A stretch of 64,000 bases of DNA from Tropicimonas marinistellae (GCF_001509585.1 NZ_LNCI01000010.1:124001-188000); one strand, 5' to 3'. Numbered from the stretch's first letter, positions 29,989 to 39,442 are shown. Numbers and translations: made by a program. Notes: generated from the letters alone by a model not told the origin.

Positions 29989-30944
29989 CCCGCACCGTCA
30001 TCGAAAGCAAGAGCAAGACCGTCACCATCGGCTTCGACGAACCGTTCTGCGTGATCGGCGAGCGGATCAATCCGACCGGCCGCAAGAAACTCGCCGCCGA
30101 GCTGGAAGCAGGCGATTTTTCAACCGTCGAGAAGGACGCGCTCGAACAGGTCGCTTGCGGGGCGATGGTGCTCGATGTGAATGCGGGCGTTGTCTACAAT
30201 TCCAACCCGAACCCGAACGAGACCGAACCGCCGCTCATGCGGAAGGTTCTGGAAACGGTCATGGCGCTGACCGACACGCCTCTTTGTATAGACAGTTCGG
30301 TGCCGGGTGCGCTCGAAGCCGGGCTTGAGACCGTTGAGGGCCGTCCGTTGCTGAATTCCGTGACCGGCGAGGAGGAGCGGCTGGAACTCGTGCTGCCGCT
30401 GGTGAAGAAGTACAACGTCCCGGTCGTGGCGATCTCCAACGACGATACCGGCATTTCGGAAGACCCGAATGTGCGCTTCGCAGTGGCCAAGAAAATCGTC
30501 GAGCGGGCGGCGGACTTCGGCATCCCCGCCCATGACATCGTCGTCGATCCGCTCGTCATGCCGGTTGGCGCCATGGCCACGGCAGGGCAGCAGGTCTTTG
30601 CGCTCGTGCGCCGGCTGCGCGACGAGCTCGGCGTGAACACCACATGCGGCGCGTCCAACATTTCCTTCGGCCTGCCCAATCGCCACGGTATCAACGCGGC
30701 GTTTCTGCCTATGGCGATCGGCGCGGGCATGACGAGCGCGATCATGAACCCGGTGCGGCCGGGCGAGATGGAGGCGATCCGCGCCGCGAATTTCCTGATG
30801 AACCACGACCCGAACGGCGGCACCTGGATCGGCTTTTCGCGGGTGCTGGACGCCGTCAAGGAAGGCGCGACTTTCGCCGAGGCAAGCAAGGCGGCCGCTG
30901 CGTCGGGGTCGGGGCGCGGCGGACGCCGCCGACGCAGGGCATGA
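29985..30944 (+). CDS. Methyltetrahydrofolate:corrinoid methyltransferase
   Basis: A 319-residue pterin-binding TIM barrel of the DHPS/AcsE/MetH-domain family that moves a methyl group between THF and a corrinoid protein. Family motifs: GERINPTGRK near residue 25, MVLDVNAGVVY, CIDSSVPGALEAG, PLLNSVTGEE and TTCGASNISFGLPNR. Starts in an ATGA overlap with the HAD gene. The protein ends in an unusual Gly-Arg tail (SGRGGRRRRRA) not expected of the barrel. Probably works with the downstream corrinoid activator; no corrinoid-binding protein is in the window. Confidence 0.92.
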   Translation: MTRTVIESKSKTVTIGFDEPFCVIGERINPTGRKKLAAELEAGDFSTVEKDALEQVACGAMVLDVNAGVVYNSNPNPNETEPPLMRKVLETVMALTDTPLCIDSSVPGALEAGLETVEGRPLLNSVTGEEERLELVLPLVKKYNVPVVAISNDDTGISEDPNVRFAVAKKIVERAADFGIPAHDIVVDPLVMPVGAMATAGQQVFALVRRLRDELGVNTTCGASNISFGLPNRHGINAAFLPMAIGAGMTSAIMNPVRPGEMEAIRAANFLMNHDPNGGTWIGFSRVLDAVKEGATFAEASKAAAASGSGRGGRRRRRA

Positions 30945-30960
30945 GACTGCAGCACCGGAC

Positions 30961-33000
30961 ATGACGGACCCCTTGGTCATCTTCACGCCATCGGGCAAGC
31001 GCGGGCGCTTTCCCGTTGGAACGCCCGTTCTGACGGCTGCGCGTCAACTCGGCGTGGACCTGGACTCGGTCTGCGGCGGGCGCGGCATCTGCTCCAAGTG
31101 CCAGGTCACGCCGGCATTCGGAGAGTTTCCAAAGCATGGGGTAACCGTCGCACCCCATGCGCTGTCGGACTGGAATGCCGTAGAAGCCCGCTATGACGAA
31201 AAACGCGGGCTGAAGCCGGGTCGTCGGCTCGGATGCCAGGCCGCGATCCAGTCTGACGTGGTCATAGACGTCCCCCCCGAAAGCCAGGTACACCGACAGG
31301 TCGTCCGCAAGGCCGCCACGGACCGGGTGATCGAGATGGATCCGGCGACGCGCCGGTATTTCGTCGAGGTCGCCGAGCCGGATATTCACGACCCGTCCGG
31401 CGACTTGCAGCGGTTGAAGGACGCACTCCGCGACAACTGGGAGATCGAGTCCTTCGAGGTACCACTGCCGGTACTGGCTGGGCTGCAAAGCGCCCTGCGC
31501 AAGGGCAACTGGCAAGTGACGGCCACACTGCTGACTCCGGCTGCCGGTGCACCGCGACTGATCGACGTCGCCCCGGGCTTCGTCGAGGCGCCGCTTCTCG
31601 GGCTTGCAATCGACCTCGGCTCGACCACGATCGCCGGACATCTGTGCGATTTGTCGACAGGGGCGGTTCTCGCCTCCAGCGGCATCATGAATCCGCAGAT
31701 CCGGTTTGGCGAAGATCTGATGAGCCGTGTCTCCTACGCGATGATGAATCCCGGAGGCGCGGCGGAGATGACCGGCGCCGTACGGGAGGCTCTGAACACG
31801 CTCGCCGCCGAAACCGCCCGCGAGTCACGGGCCGATCCGGCCGATATCGTAGAAGCCGTGATCGTGTGTAATCCGGTCATGCACCACCTCATGCTGGGGC
31901 TCGACCCGACGGAACTGGGTCAGGCCCCGTTCGCTCTCGCGACATCGGAGTCGCTCAGCCTCGCGGCCGACGAACTTGGCCTGAATTGCCTGCATCCCCA
32001 GGCGGGCGCCTATGTGCTGCCATGTATCGCCGGGCATGTGGGCGCGGACGCCGCTGCGGTCGCGCTGTCTGAGTCGCCGGAACAGCAGGACAAACTCACG
32101 TTGATCATCGACGTCGGCACCAATGCCGAGATCATGCTCGGCAACCGCAACCGCGTGCTTGCCTGCTCCTCCCCCACCGGGCCAGCCTTCGAAGGGGCGC
32201 AGATCAGTTCCGGCCAGCGTGCCGCACCGGGCGCCATCGAGCGTGTCGAGATCGCCCCCTTGACCAAGGAGCCGCGCTTCCGGGTCATCGGCTGCGATCT
32301 GTGGTCGGACGACCCCGGTTTCTCCGCCGCAACGGCCGTGACCGGTGTGACCGGGATTTGCGGCTCCGGCATCATCGAGGCGGTTGCCGAAATGCGCATC
32401 GCCGGCCTTCTCGACGCCTCCGGCCTAATCGGCTCCGCCGAGCAAACCGGTACCTCTCGATGCGCACCCGACGGTCGCACCCATGCCTACCTGATCCACG
32501 ATGGCAGCGAGGACGGTGGCCCGCGGATCACCGTCACCCAGGCCGATATCCGTGCGATCCAGCTTGCCAAGTCGGCGCTCTACGCCGGCGCGCGGCTCTT
32601 GATGGACGAGATGGGCGTCGACCGCGTCGAGCGGATCGTGCTCGCCGGCGCCTTTGGCGCCCATATCAGCCCCAAACACGCGATGGTGCTGGGCATGATC
32701 CCCGATGCACCGCTCAACGCCGTGACCTCGGCCGGTAACGCTGCAGGAACGGGCGCGAGGATCGCCCTTCTGAACCACGCGGCACGCGGACGAATCGAGC
32801 AGATCGTGCGCCGGATCACCAAGGTGGAAACCGCCGTAGAGCCCCGGTTCCAGGAGCATTTCGTCAACGCCAATGCCATCCCCCACGCCGTCGATCCCTT
32901 CCCGGAGCTGGCGCAGGTCGTCGACCTTCCCCGGGTGGGCTTCAACACCGGCGCCAGCGGCGCCGGAGCCGGAGGGCGGCGCCGACGTCGGCGCAATTGA
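30961..33000 (+). CDS. RamA-like corrinoid activation protein (ferredoxin + ASKHA/DUF4445)
   Basis: ATP-dependent reductive activator that returns inactive Co(II) corrinoid to Co(I). 679 residues. An N-terminal [2Fe-2S] ferredoxin domain has cysteines in VCGGRGICSKC and the later LGCQAAI. A linker follows, then a C-terminal ASKHA-type ATPase region (DUF4445) with GLAIDLGSTTIAGHL, IIDVGTNAEIMLG, GVTGICGSGIIEAVAEM and VLAGAFGAHI. It lies 16 nt after the methyltransferase gene. The C-terminus again carries a Gly-Arg tail (GAGGRRRRRRN), like its neighbour. Finding this in an aerobe-type genome suggests corrinoid-dependent demethylation of methylamines or betaines. Confidence 0.93.
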   Translation: MTDPLVIFTPSGKRGRFPVGTPVLTAARQLGVDLDSVCGGRGICSKCQVTPAFGEFPKHGVTVAPHALSDWNAVEARYDEKRGLKPGRRLGCQAAIQSDVVIDVPPESQVHRQVVRKAATDRVIEMDPATRRYFVEVAEPDIHDPSGDLQRLKDALRDNWEIESFEVPLPVLAGLQSALRKGNWQVTATLLTPAAGAPRLIDVAPGFVEAPLLGLAIDLGSTTIAGHLCDLSTGAVLASSGIMNPQIRFGEDLMSRVSYAMMNPGGAAEMTGAVREALNTLAAETARESRADPADIVEAVIVCNPVMHHLMLGLDPTELGQAPFALATSESLSLAADELGLNCLHPQAGAYVLPCIAGHVGADAAAVALSESPEQQDKLTLIIDVGTNAEIMLGNRNRVLACSSPTGPAFEGAQISSGQRAAPGAIERVEIAPLTKEPRFRVIGCDLWSDDPGFSAATAVTGVTGICGSGIIEAVAEMRIAGLLDASGLIGSAEQTGTSRCAPDGRTHAYLIHDGSEDGGPRITVTQADIRAIQLAKSALYAGARLLMDEMGVDRVERIVLAGAFGAHISPKHAMVLGMIPDAPLNAVTSAGNAAGTGARIALLNHAARGRIEQIVRRITKVETAVEPRFQEHFVNANAIPHAVDPFPELAQVVDLPRVGFNTGASGAGAGGRRRRRRN

Positions 33001-33030
33001 CCGCGATTTTAACTGAAATTGTCTATTTGC

Positions 33031-33059
33031 TTGACGTTTGCGGTAGCCCTGCGTAATCC
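33031..33059 (+). promoter_or_regulatory. Promoter of tRNA-Gly(CCC)
   Basis: TTGACG (33031-33036), a 17-nt spacer and TAATCC (33054-33059) precede the tRNA 5' end by 10 nt, so the tRNA probably has its own promoter and a very short 5' leader. Confidence 0.6.
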
Positions 33060-33069
33060 CGAAAGCCGC

Positions 33070-33143
33070 GCGGGTGTAGCTCAATGGTAGAGCAGGAGCT
33101 TCCCAAGCTTAAGACGAGGGTTCGATTCCCTTCACCCGCTCCA
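33070..33143 (+). tRNA. tRNA-Gly (anticodon CCC)
   Basis: A 74-nt cloverleaf with encoded CCA. The acceptor stem GCGGGTG pairs with CACCCGC, the D arm is GCTC-AATGGTA-GAGC, and the T arm is GAGGG-TTCGATT-CCCTT. The anticodon loop TTCCCAA gives CCC, which reads GGG. The anticodon stem includes a G-T and an A mismatch at its top, as I recall for related alphaproteobacterial tRNA-Gly(CCC). Confidence 0.95.
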
Positions 33144-33154
33144 TATCCGCGGCA

Positions 33155-33171
33155 GCCGCCGAAATGGCGGC
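33155..33171 (+). terminator. Hairpin downstream of tRNA-Gly
   Basis: gccgcc-gaaat-ggcggc forms a 6-bp GC stem 11 nt after the tRNA. There is no clear T tract, so it may act in 3' processing or as a weak terminator. Confidence 0.3.
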
Positions 33172-33274
33172 CTGACGCCCCGGCCGAGTTCTTCGGTTGT
33201 ATCTCGGTCAAAGGCGTCTCGAATGCCCTGAATGGGCCATTGTCGTTTTCAGGTTCCCAGTTGTGAGTAGCCCG

Positions 33275-33508
33275 ATGGCAAGTTCTGATACGAAACAGTT
33301 GAATCTGCGCGCCCGAATCGATCACCACGATATCCTCAGGCGGGTAAACGACCGGCTCAAGAAAGATCCGGTATTCGACCGGGTGCTGCGCGCGCTGCTC
33401 GACGACCTCGAGGCAACGGCCTTCATGCCGGTCCGCGAGATTCGGGCGGAACTTCACAAGGTCCACGCGCGGATCGACGCGCTGGAAGATCGGCTCGCAA
33501 GCGGGTGA
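33275..33508 (+). CDS. Small hypothetical protein
   Basis: A 77-residue hydrophilic protein that I do not recognise. It is highly charged and predicted mostly helical, and the C-terminal half (ELHKVHARIDALEDRLASG) has a heptad-like pattern suggesting a short coiled coil. Start at ATG 33275; the in-frame extension upstream looks non-coding. It stands alone between tRNA-Gly and the thioesterase gene. Unknown function; moderate confidence that it is real. Confidence 0.55.
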   Translation: MASSDTKQLNLRARIDHHDILRRVNDRLKKDPVFDRVLRALLDDLEATAFMPVREIRAELHKVHARIDALEDRLASG

Positions 33509-33553
33509 GATCGCCGATATGCCATTCCCATGGCCAAATGACCGGAGACTCGC

Positions 33554-34027
33554 ATGTCGCTGCCCTACCTTACACCTCTGAAACCTGAGGAGCTCGCCGC
33601 GTATGGAGTGCCCGGCCAATGGCGCTATGGCGTCGCGGATCGGGTTCGGTTCTCCGAACTCGATGCACTGAATCACGTCAATCACACCGCCTATCTGCGG
33701 TGGTTCGAGAGCCTGCGCCTGCCCTATTGCCGCGACTACGGGATTAGCAACTACGACAGTGCCTCACCGGAATTGGTGCTCAAGTCGGTCGAAGCGACCT
33801 ATCACGCGCCCATGTTCACGAACGAGGCCTATGTTGTTGCGGCCCGGACCGTGAGCTTCCGCACATCCAGTTTCCGGATGGAATACGCCGTCTTCGCCCC
33901 GGACCTTCGCGTCGAGGGGGCTGCACTGGTGGTGTTGCTGAAGCGCGACGGAAGCGGACGGTTCCCCCTGTCGGAGGACGTCAAGAACCGCCTGCAAGAG
34001 CGTGACGGAGCACGGCCCGACAATTGA
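33554..34027 (+). CDS. Acyl-CoA thioesterase (4HBT hotdog family)
   Basis: A 157-residue hotdog-fold protein of the 4-hydroxybenzoyl-CoA thioesterase group. It has the conserved start of the helix, RFSELDALNHVNHTAYLRWFE, where the Asp of the DxxxHVN-type motif is the catalytic acid, followed by the strand PMFTNEAYVVAART. Acyl-CoA substrate unknown. Start ATG 33554; an independent gene by spacing. Confidence 0.87.
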   Translation: MSLPYLTPLKPEELAAYGVPGQWRYGVADRVRFSELDALNHVNHTAYLRWFESLRLPYCRDYGISNYDSASPELVLKSVEATYHAPMFTNEAYVVAARTVSFRTSSFRMEYAVFAPDLRVEGAALVVLLKRDGSGRFPLSEDVKNRLQERDGARPDN

Positions 34028-34118
34028 ATTCGGCAGCGCGTGCCAGCAAAGCGGGCGCGGGCCACTCAGACCCGACCCGCCGCGTTCCGCCGGACGCATG
34101 CCCGAGTATCCATTCGGG

Positions 34119-34415
34119 TCATTCCTTCGCTTTCTCGCGGAAGAACTCCCAGGCGTCCGCCTCTTCGCCGCCTGGCAATATGCACACACCCGACTGGGAT
34201 CCGTCCGCTACCGTCCGGATCTCGTACTGGCCGCCGCTCTCGACGCAAAACACGGCGGCCGGATTTGGCAATTCAACGGTTGTCGCGTTCGCAACGCGCA
34301 GGCCTCCGCGATCGACTGTGGCCCTCGATGAATCTGGGGGAGTTCCAATCGAAATCGCGGGCGTCGCTAGGTAAATTGTGGCGGCAAGCGCAATGGCGGC
34401 GTGGTGAATGATCAT
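34119..34415 (-). CDS. Secreted DUF333 domain protein
   Basis: A 98-residue exported protein. Start at ATG 34415 (MIIHHAAIALAATIYLATPA), giving a short signal peptide cleaved around residue 20. The DUF333 core is visible as NPAAVFCVESGGQYEIR followed by GVCILPGGEEADAWEFFR, with two cysteines positioned to form a disulfide. DUF333 proteins are small periplasmic or secreted proteins of unknown function, sometimes called hemolysin-like without evidence. It is convergent with the thioesterase gene. Confidence 0.75.
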   Translation of the reverse strand: MIIHHAAIALAATIYLATPAISIGTPPDSSRATVDRGGLRVANATTVELPNPAAVFCVESGGQYEIRTVADGSQSGVCILPGGEEADAWEFFREKAKE

Positions 34416-34585
34416 CGGAAAATGCTCTCTGGCAGGTTGAGGCCAACAACAAGTGCCGGCGGCTCGGTTATTCACCAATCACCGATTCGCCGCCACTGTC
34501 CGATTGCTCCGACGGCCTCCAAGGACCGTTATGCCCACCCGCGGGGCGAATGAGGCGGGCAGCGCCAGCCCCCCGATCATCGGCG

Positions 34586-36187
34586 TCAGCCGTGGCGCCG
34601 GACGAAATCGACCAACGCGGCGGTGGAGCCGTCTTTTCCCTCGGTGGATTGCTCGCCCGCGACGATGGGCTCCAGCGCCTTTGCGAGTTCCTTGCCCAAT
34701 TCCACGCCCCATTGGTCAAACGAGTTGATGCCGAGGATCACCCCCTCCACAAACACCCGGTGCTCATAGAGCGCCACGATCTGCCCAAAGACCTCGGGGG
34801 TCAGCAGCGGATAGGCCAGCGTCGTTGAGGGCCGGTTGCCGGGGAAAACGCGGTGGCGGGCCTGCCGCTCCAGTTCCGCGCCTTCGAGCCCCTTGGCCTT
34901 CATGATCTCCGTCGCTTCCTGAAGCGACCGGCCCCGCAGCAGGGCCTCCGATTGTGCCAGGCAATTGGCGACCAGAAGCCGGTGCATATGGGCCAGATCG
35001 TCCTCCTGGCCCTTGGCCCCCACCATGAATTCGCACGGCACGACGCCTGTGCCCTGATGGATGAGTTGATAGAAAGCGTGCTGGCCATTTGTGCCCGGCT
35101 CGCCCCAGACGATCGGGCCGGAGACGACCTCCAGATCCTTGCCGTCCATGGAGACGCGTTTGCCGTTGCTCTCCATTTCCAACTGTTGGAGATAGGCCGG
35201 CAGGCGGATCAGCCGCTGCTCGTAGGGCAGCACGGCGCGGGTCGGATAGCCACAGACCTGGTGGTGCCAAATGCCGACGAGCGCCAGCAGGACCGGCAGG
35301 TTCTCGTGGAAATCGGCGGCCTGGAAATGCCGGTCCATCGCCTGCGCCCCGCGCAGGAAGGCGCGGAAGGCCGGCCCGCCGATGGCGATCATCAGTGAAA
35401 GGCCGATCGGCCCCCACATGGAATAGCGCCCGCCCACCCAGTCAGCGAAACCGAACACGCGGTCAGCGTCGATGCCGAAGGCGGCAGTCAGATCGAGGTT
35501 CGACGACAGCGCCGCGAACTGCCCGGCGGGGTTCTCGACCGTCTCCGACATCCAGGCCTTGGCCACCTGGGCGTTGGTCATGGTCTCGATGGTGGTGAAG
35601 GTTTTCGAGGCCACGATGACCAGCGTGGTGCGCGGGTCGAGCGGGCGCAGGACGTCCGCGATATGCGCCCCGTCGACATTGGAGACGAAATGCGTTCGCG
35701 GCCCGTCGGCATAGGGCGAGAGCGCCAGTGTCGCCATCACCGGGCCGAGGTCAGACCCGCCAATGCCGATGTTGACCACATCGGTGATCTTGCCGCCCGC
35801 CCCCGTGAAGGCGCCGCTGCGCACCTCCTCCGAAAAAGTCTCCATCCGGTCCAGCGTGGCCAGAACCTCCGGCATCACATCCTGCCCGTCCACCATGACC
35901 GGCCCGCCATCGAGGTTGCGCAACGCGGTGTGCAACACCGCCCTGCCCTCGGTCTCGTTGATCTTCTCGCCCCCGAACATCGCGTCCCGGCGGCCGGCCA
36001 CATCGGCGGCTTCTGCGAGCCCGATGAGTAGCTCTAACCCGGTGGCGTCGATATTCGTTTTCGAGAAATCGAAGTACATGTCGCCAAAGCTGGCGGAGAA
36101 GGCCGACGCCCGTGCCGGATCGTCGAACAGCGAGAGGATGGAGCGCTCCGAGACCGAAGCGCCGTGGGATTTCAGCTCATTCCACAT
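34586..36187 (-). CDS. pgi: Glucose-6-phosphate isomerase
   Basis: Interconverts glucose-6-phosphate and fructose-6-phosphate. 533 residues, full length. Signature segments: [64 protein letters not shown] and [18 protein letters not shown], carrying the expected Glu, His and Lys active-site residues. It is last in a zwf-pgl-pgi minus-strand operon, 9 nt after pgl. In Rhodobacterales this set feeds the Entner-Doudoroff and pentose phosphate routes; edd and eda are not in the window. Confidence 0.98.
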   Translation of the reverse strand: MWNELKSHGASVSERSILSLFDDPARASAFSASFGDMYFDFSKTNIDATGLELLIGLAEAADVAGRRDAMFGGEKINETEGRAVLHTALRNLDGGPVMVDGQDVMPEVLATLDRMETFSEEVRSGAFTGAGGKITDVVNIGIGGSDLGPVMATLALSPYADGPRTHFVSNVDGAHIADVLRPLDPRTTLVIVASKTFTTIETMTNAQVAKAWMSETVENPAGQFAALSSNLDLTAAFGIDADRVFGFADWVGGRYSMWGPIGLSLMIAIGGPAFRAFLRGAQAMDRHFQAADFHENLPVLLALVGIWHHQVCGYPTRAVLPYEQRLIRLPAYLQQLEMESNGKRVSMDGKDLEVVSGPIVWGEPGTNGQHAFYQLIHQGTGVVPCEFMVGAKGQEDDLAHMHRLLVANCLAQSEALLRGRSLQEATEIMKAKGLEGAELERQARHRVFPGNRPSTTLAYPLLTPEVFGQIVALYEHRVFVEGVILGINSFDQWGVELGKELAKALEPIVAGEQSTEGKDGSTAALVDFVRRHG

Positions 36188-36196
36188 CGGGGATAC

Positions 36197-36868
36197 CTAT
36201 TCTGCCCAGTGAACGGTTGCGTCATTCAATACGGTTTTCACCGGCGCTTCGCGAGGCGACAAGGTGCGCGCCCGCTCCAGCGCCGCCCGTTTCTCCGGCC
36301 CGGTGATCAGGATATGGGTCGAGAGCGCCCCCTGCAGGACCGGCGCCGTGAGCGTCATGCGCGGTTCGCCCGCGGCCTCGGCACGCAAGGCCATCACCGG
36401 CGGCGCGTCGTCTGACAACGCCTCGTCAAGCCGGTCGGCACCCGGGAAGAGCGAGGCGGTATGCATGTCGCCCCCCATGCCGAGCAGCAGGACATTGATC
36501 GGCAGAACCTGCCGAACCTGCGCCGACAATTCCTCCAGCGCTTCCTCCGGCGTTTCCGCGTCCAGATGCAGCGACTGCAACCGGGCGGCCGCCGCCTGCC
36601 CCACCAACAGCCGCTTGCGTACCAGCCGCGTGTTGGAGCGCGGATGATCCTCCCCCACCCAGCGCTCGTCGCCAAGTAGGACAGTCACACGGTCCCATTC
36701 GAGCTTGGACGCCGAGAGCGAATCGAAGGCCGGCCCCGGCGTGGTTCCGCCGGGCACGCAAAGCGTGGCGCGCTCCTGGGTCAGCAGGGTGTTCTTCAAC
36801 TCGCTCGACAGCCGGTCGGCGAGATTGATCATCATCAGATCGCGGTCTGGGTATTCGATGAACTTCAT
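36197..36868 (-). CDS. pgl: 6-phosphogluconolactonase
   Basis: Hydrolyses 6-phosphogluconolactone to 6-phosphogluconate. 223 residues of the NagB/DevB type. Motifs: LCVPGGTTPGPAFDSL, VTVLLGDERWVGEDHPRSN and LLGMGGDMHTASLFPG. Start at ATG 36868 (MKFIEYPDRD), which overlaps the zwf TGA stop as ATGA, indicating translational coupling between consecutive pathway enzymes. Confidence 0.96.
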   Translation of the reverse strand: MKFIEYPDRDLMMINLADRLSSELKNTLLTQERATLCVPGGTTPGPAFDSLSASKLEWDRVTVLLGDERWVGEDHPRSNTRLVRKRLLVGQAAAARLQSLHLDAETPEEALEELSAQVRQVLPINVLLLGMGGDMHTASLFPGADRLDEALSDDAPPVMALRAEAAGEPRMTLTAPVLQGALSTHILITGPEKRAALERARTLSPREAPVKTVLNDATVHWAE

Positions 36869-38319
36869 GGCCGGATCTCCCTCCATCGCCTGCCGTCCCG
36901 GTGCAACAGCATCAGCGCGTCCTCTGGCCCGGAACTGCCCTGATCATAGGGGCTCGGCACGTGGCCGCGCGCTTCCCAGTCGGCAATCACCGGATCGGTC
37001 CAGGCCCAGGCCGCCTCAACCTCGTCGCCGCGCATGAACAGGGTCTGGTTGCCCCGGATGACATCCATGATAAGCCGCTCGTAGGCGTCCGGTATATCCC
37101 CTGCCTGCTCGCCGAGCGCTTCGGCAAAGGACATGTCGAGCGGCACATCGATCAACCGCATTCCGCCCGGCCCGGGCTCCTTGATCGTCACCGACATCTG
37201 CATGCCTTCGTTGGGCTGCAACCGGATCGAGAGCACGTTGGAATGCCGGCCCTGTGGCACATCGAAGATCGAATGCGGCGCATCTTTGAACACAATGGCG
37301 ATCTCGGAGGCCCGCGCCTTCAGCCGCTTGCCCGTGCGCAGGTAGAAGGGCGTGCCCGCCCAACGCCAGTTCGACACTGCCAGCCGCATCGCGATGAAGC
37401 ACTCCGTGCGGCTTGCCGGATCGCCCACATCCTCCAGGTAGCTCGGTCCGCCGGGCCCCTCCCGGTACTGTCCACGCACGATGTCGTCGGGCCGAATGCC
37501 GTCGAGCGCGCGGATTACCTTGAGCTTTTCGTCCCGTACCGCGTCCGGATCGTATCGCGACGGCGGTTCCATGGCGATCAGGCACAGAAGCTGCAGCAGG
37601 TGGTTCTGCACCATGTCCCGCATTGCCCCCGACCGGTCATAGTATTCACCACGCCCGCCCACGCCCACGGTTTCCGCAACGGTGATCTGGATGTGGTCCA
37701 CATACTGGCTGTTCCACAATGGCTCGAAGAGCATATTGCCGAAACGCACAGCCATCAGGTTCTGGACCGTCTCCTTGCCGAGGTAATGATCGATCCGGTA
37801 AATCTGCGTTTCGTCGAAATGCGCGGCAAGGCTCTCGTTCAACGCACGGGCCGAGGCCAGGTCGTGACCGAAAGGCTTTTCCACCACGATGCGCGCCTTG
37901 TCGTCGGCGATGCCACGGTGCTTGAGCCGCTCCGCGATCGGGCCGAAGAGCGACGGCGCGACGGAGAAATAGAACGCGTGGACGGCATCGGGGCGCATCC
38001 GCAGCCTCAGTTCTTCCCATCCGTCATCGCCGGTCGCGTCTACCTTCACGTACCCGAGAAGGTCGAGGAACCGGGCAACCTGCTCGGCGTCGAGAGCTTC
38101 CGATGGCATGAATTCTTCCAACGCCTCGCGGACCAGCGCTCTGAAACCGTCGTCATCCAGGTCACTTCTGGCAGCGGCGATCAGACGCGCCTCGGGCGGC
38201 ATCTGCCCATCCGCGAGCCGCCGATAGAGTCCGGGCAAAATCTTGCGCCGAGCGAGATCCCCCGTGCCACCGAAGATTACGAGATCAAAGGTTTCTACCG
38301 GAATGATGCGTGCGACCAT
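36865..38319 (-). CDS. zwf: Glucose-6-phosphate dehydrogenase
   Basis: Oxidises glucose-6-phosphate to 6-phosphogluconolactone with NADP+ or NAD+. 484 residues. The dinucleotide motif is FGGTGDLARRKILPGLY near residue 15, with active-site segment YRIDHYLGKETVQNLMAVRF (as RIDHYLGKETVQNL) and the substrate-binding KPFGHDLASA. Start chosen at ATG 38319 because AGGAG lies 7 nt upstream; an ATG at 38325 has only 1 nt of spacing. First gene of zwf-pgl-pgi, divergent from a radical SAM gene. Confidence 0.98.
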   Translation of the reverse strand: MVARIIPVETFDLVIFGGTGDLARRKILPGLYRRLADGQMPPEARLIAAARSDLDDDGFRALVREALEEFMPSEALDAEQVARFLDLLGYVKVDATGDDGWEELRLRMRPDAVHAFYFSVAPSLFGPIAERLKHRGIADDKARIVVEKPFGHDLASARALNESLAAHFDETQIYRIDHYLGKETVQNLMAVRFGNMLFEPLWNSQYVDHIQITVAETVGVGGRGEYYDRSGAMRDMVQNHLLQLLCLIAMEPPSRYDPDAVRDEKLKVIRALDGIRPDDIVRGQYREGPGGPSYLEDVGDPASRTECFIAMRLAVSNWRWAGTPFYLRTGKRLKARASEIAIVFKDAPHSIFDVPQGRHSNVLSIRLQPNEGMQMSVTIKEPGPGGMRLIDVPLDMSFAEALGEQAGDIPDAYERLIMDVIRGNQTLFMRGDEVEAAWAWTDPVIADWEARGHVPSPYDQGSSGPEDALMLLHRDGRRWREIRP

Positions 38320-38494
38320 GTCCATGCTCCTGCTGTCGCCGGCCACCTGGCCTTGCGCCCCTTTGTTAGCGCAAACATCACGCCACTCCAACCCATCACA
38401 ACGGCGTCAGCGGAGGCCGCGCCCCTTTCGTATCCCGATAGCAGTATTTAGCTCTTGGCGGAACGGAACGCATTGAAGCATCGGAATTGCGGAC

Positions 38495-39442
38495 ATGAAA
38501 GACATGGCGGGGCCGAATGCTGGCAAATTCCGCGACCCGTCGTTCACTCTGGACGGCGCGCAGCGTGCTCAAATCACGCTCAACAATCCCAAAACCCTTT
38601 GGTTCAACACCGGCACGCTCTGCAACATTGAATGTCGCAACTGCTATATCGAGTCGTCCCCTGCAAATGATGCGCTCGTTTTTCTGACCGCCCCGGAGAT
38701 TGCGGGCTTTCTGGATCAATTGGACGAACAGCGCTGGCCGGTTTCGGAGATCGGCTTCACCGGTGGCGAGCCCTTCGTGAACCCCGAGATGACCGACATG
38801 GCCAGGCTTTGCCTGGAGCGCGGCCACGACGTGCTGATCCTGACCAATGCGATGCGGCCAATGATGCGCCCGACCGTGCAAGCCGGCTTGCAGGGGTTGC
38901 GCGCCGCGTTCGGACAGCGCCTCACACTCCGCATCTCACTCGATCACTGGTCGCCGGATCGGCACGACGAGGAACGCGGGAAAGGCAGTTTCGCCAAGAC
39001 GCTCGAAGGCATGATCTGGCTCCGCGACGCAGGCATCCGCATGACAGTGGCCGGCCGTACGGTTTGGGGTGAGCGCGAAGCGGAGACGCGTGCGGGCTTC
39101 GCTCGCCTCTTTGCCGCGCATGGCTTCGATGTTGACGCGTACGATCCCGCTGCGACGGTGTTGTTCCCGGAAATGGACACGAGCGTCGATGTCCCGGAAA
39201 TAACGACTGCCTGCTGGGCCGTCCTCGGCAAGGACCCGAACTCGCTCATGTGTGCAAGTTCCCGCATGGTCGTCAAACGCCGTGGCGCGGCACGTCCCTC
39301 GGTGCTCGCGTGCACGCTCTTGGCCTATGACCGTCGGTTCGAGTTGGGAGAGACACTGGCAGAAGCCGAGGGACCGGTGCCGCTCAACCACCCCCATTGC
39401 GCGAAATTCTGCGTGCTGGGCGGGGCAAGTTGCTCTGCCTGA
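38495..39442 (+). CDS. Radical SAM protein with C-terminal cysteine cluster
   Basis: A 315-residue radical SAM enzyme. The SAM-binding [4Fe-4S] motif is CNIECRNC (Cys43, Cys47, Cys50) and the SAM-contacting GGE-type motif is FTGGEPFVNPEM. A set of C-terminal cysteines (about 253, 273, 302, 306, 313) resembles a SPASM or twitch auxiliary cluster. Reaction unknown; many such proteins modify peptides or assemble cofactors, but no precursor peptide gene is seen beside it. It is 66 nt from the lytic transglycosylase gene and divergent from zwf. Confidence 0.85.
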   Translation: MKDMAGPNAGKFRDPSFTLDGAQRAQITLNNPKTLWFNTGTLCNIECRNCYIESSPANDALVFLTAPEIAGFLDQLDEQRWPVSEIGFTGGEPFVNPEMTDMARLCLERGHDVLILTNAMRPMMRPTVQAGLQGLRAAFGQRLTLRISLDHWSPDRHDEERGKGSFAKTLEGMIWLRDAGIRMTVAGRTVWGEREAETRAGFARLFAAHGFDVDAYDPAATVLFPEMDTSVDVPEITTACWAVLGKDPNSLMCASSRMVVKRRGAARPSVLACTLLAYDRRFELGETLAEAEGPVPLNHPHCAKFCVLGGASCSA

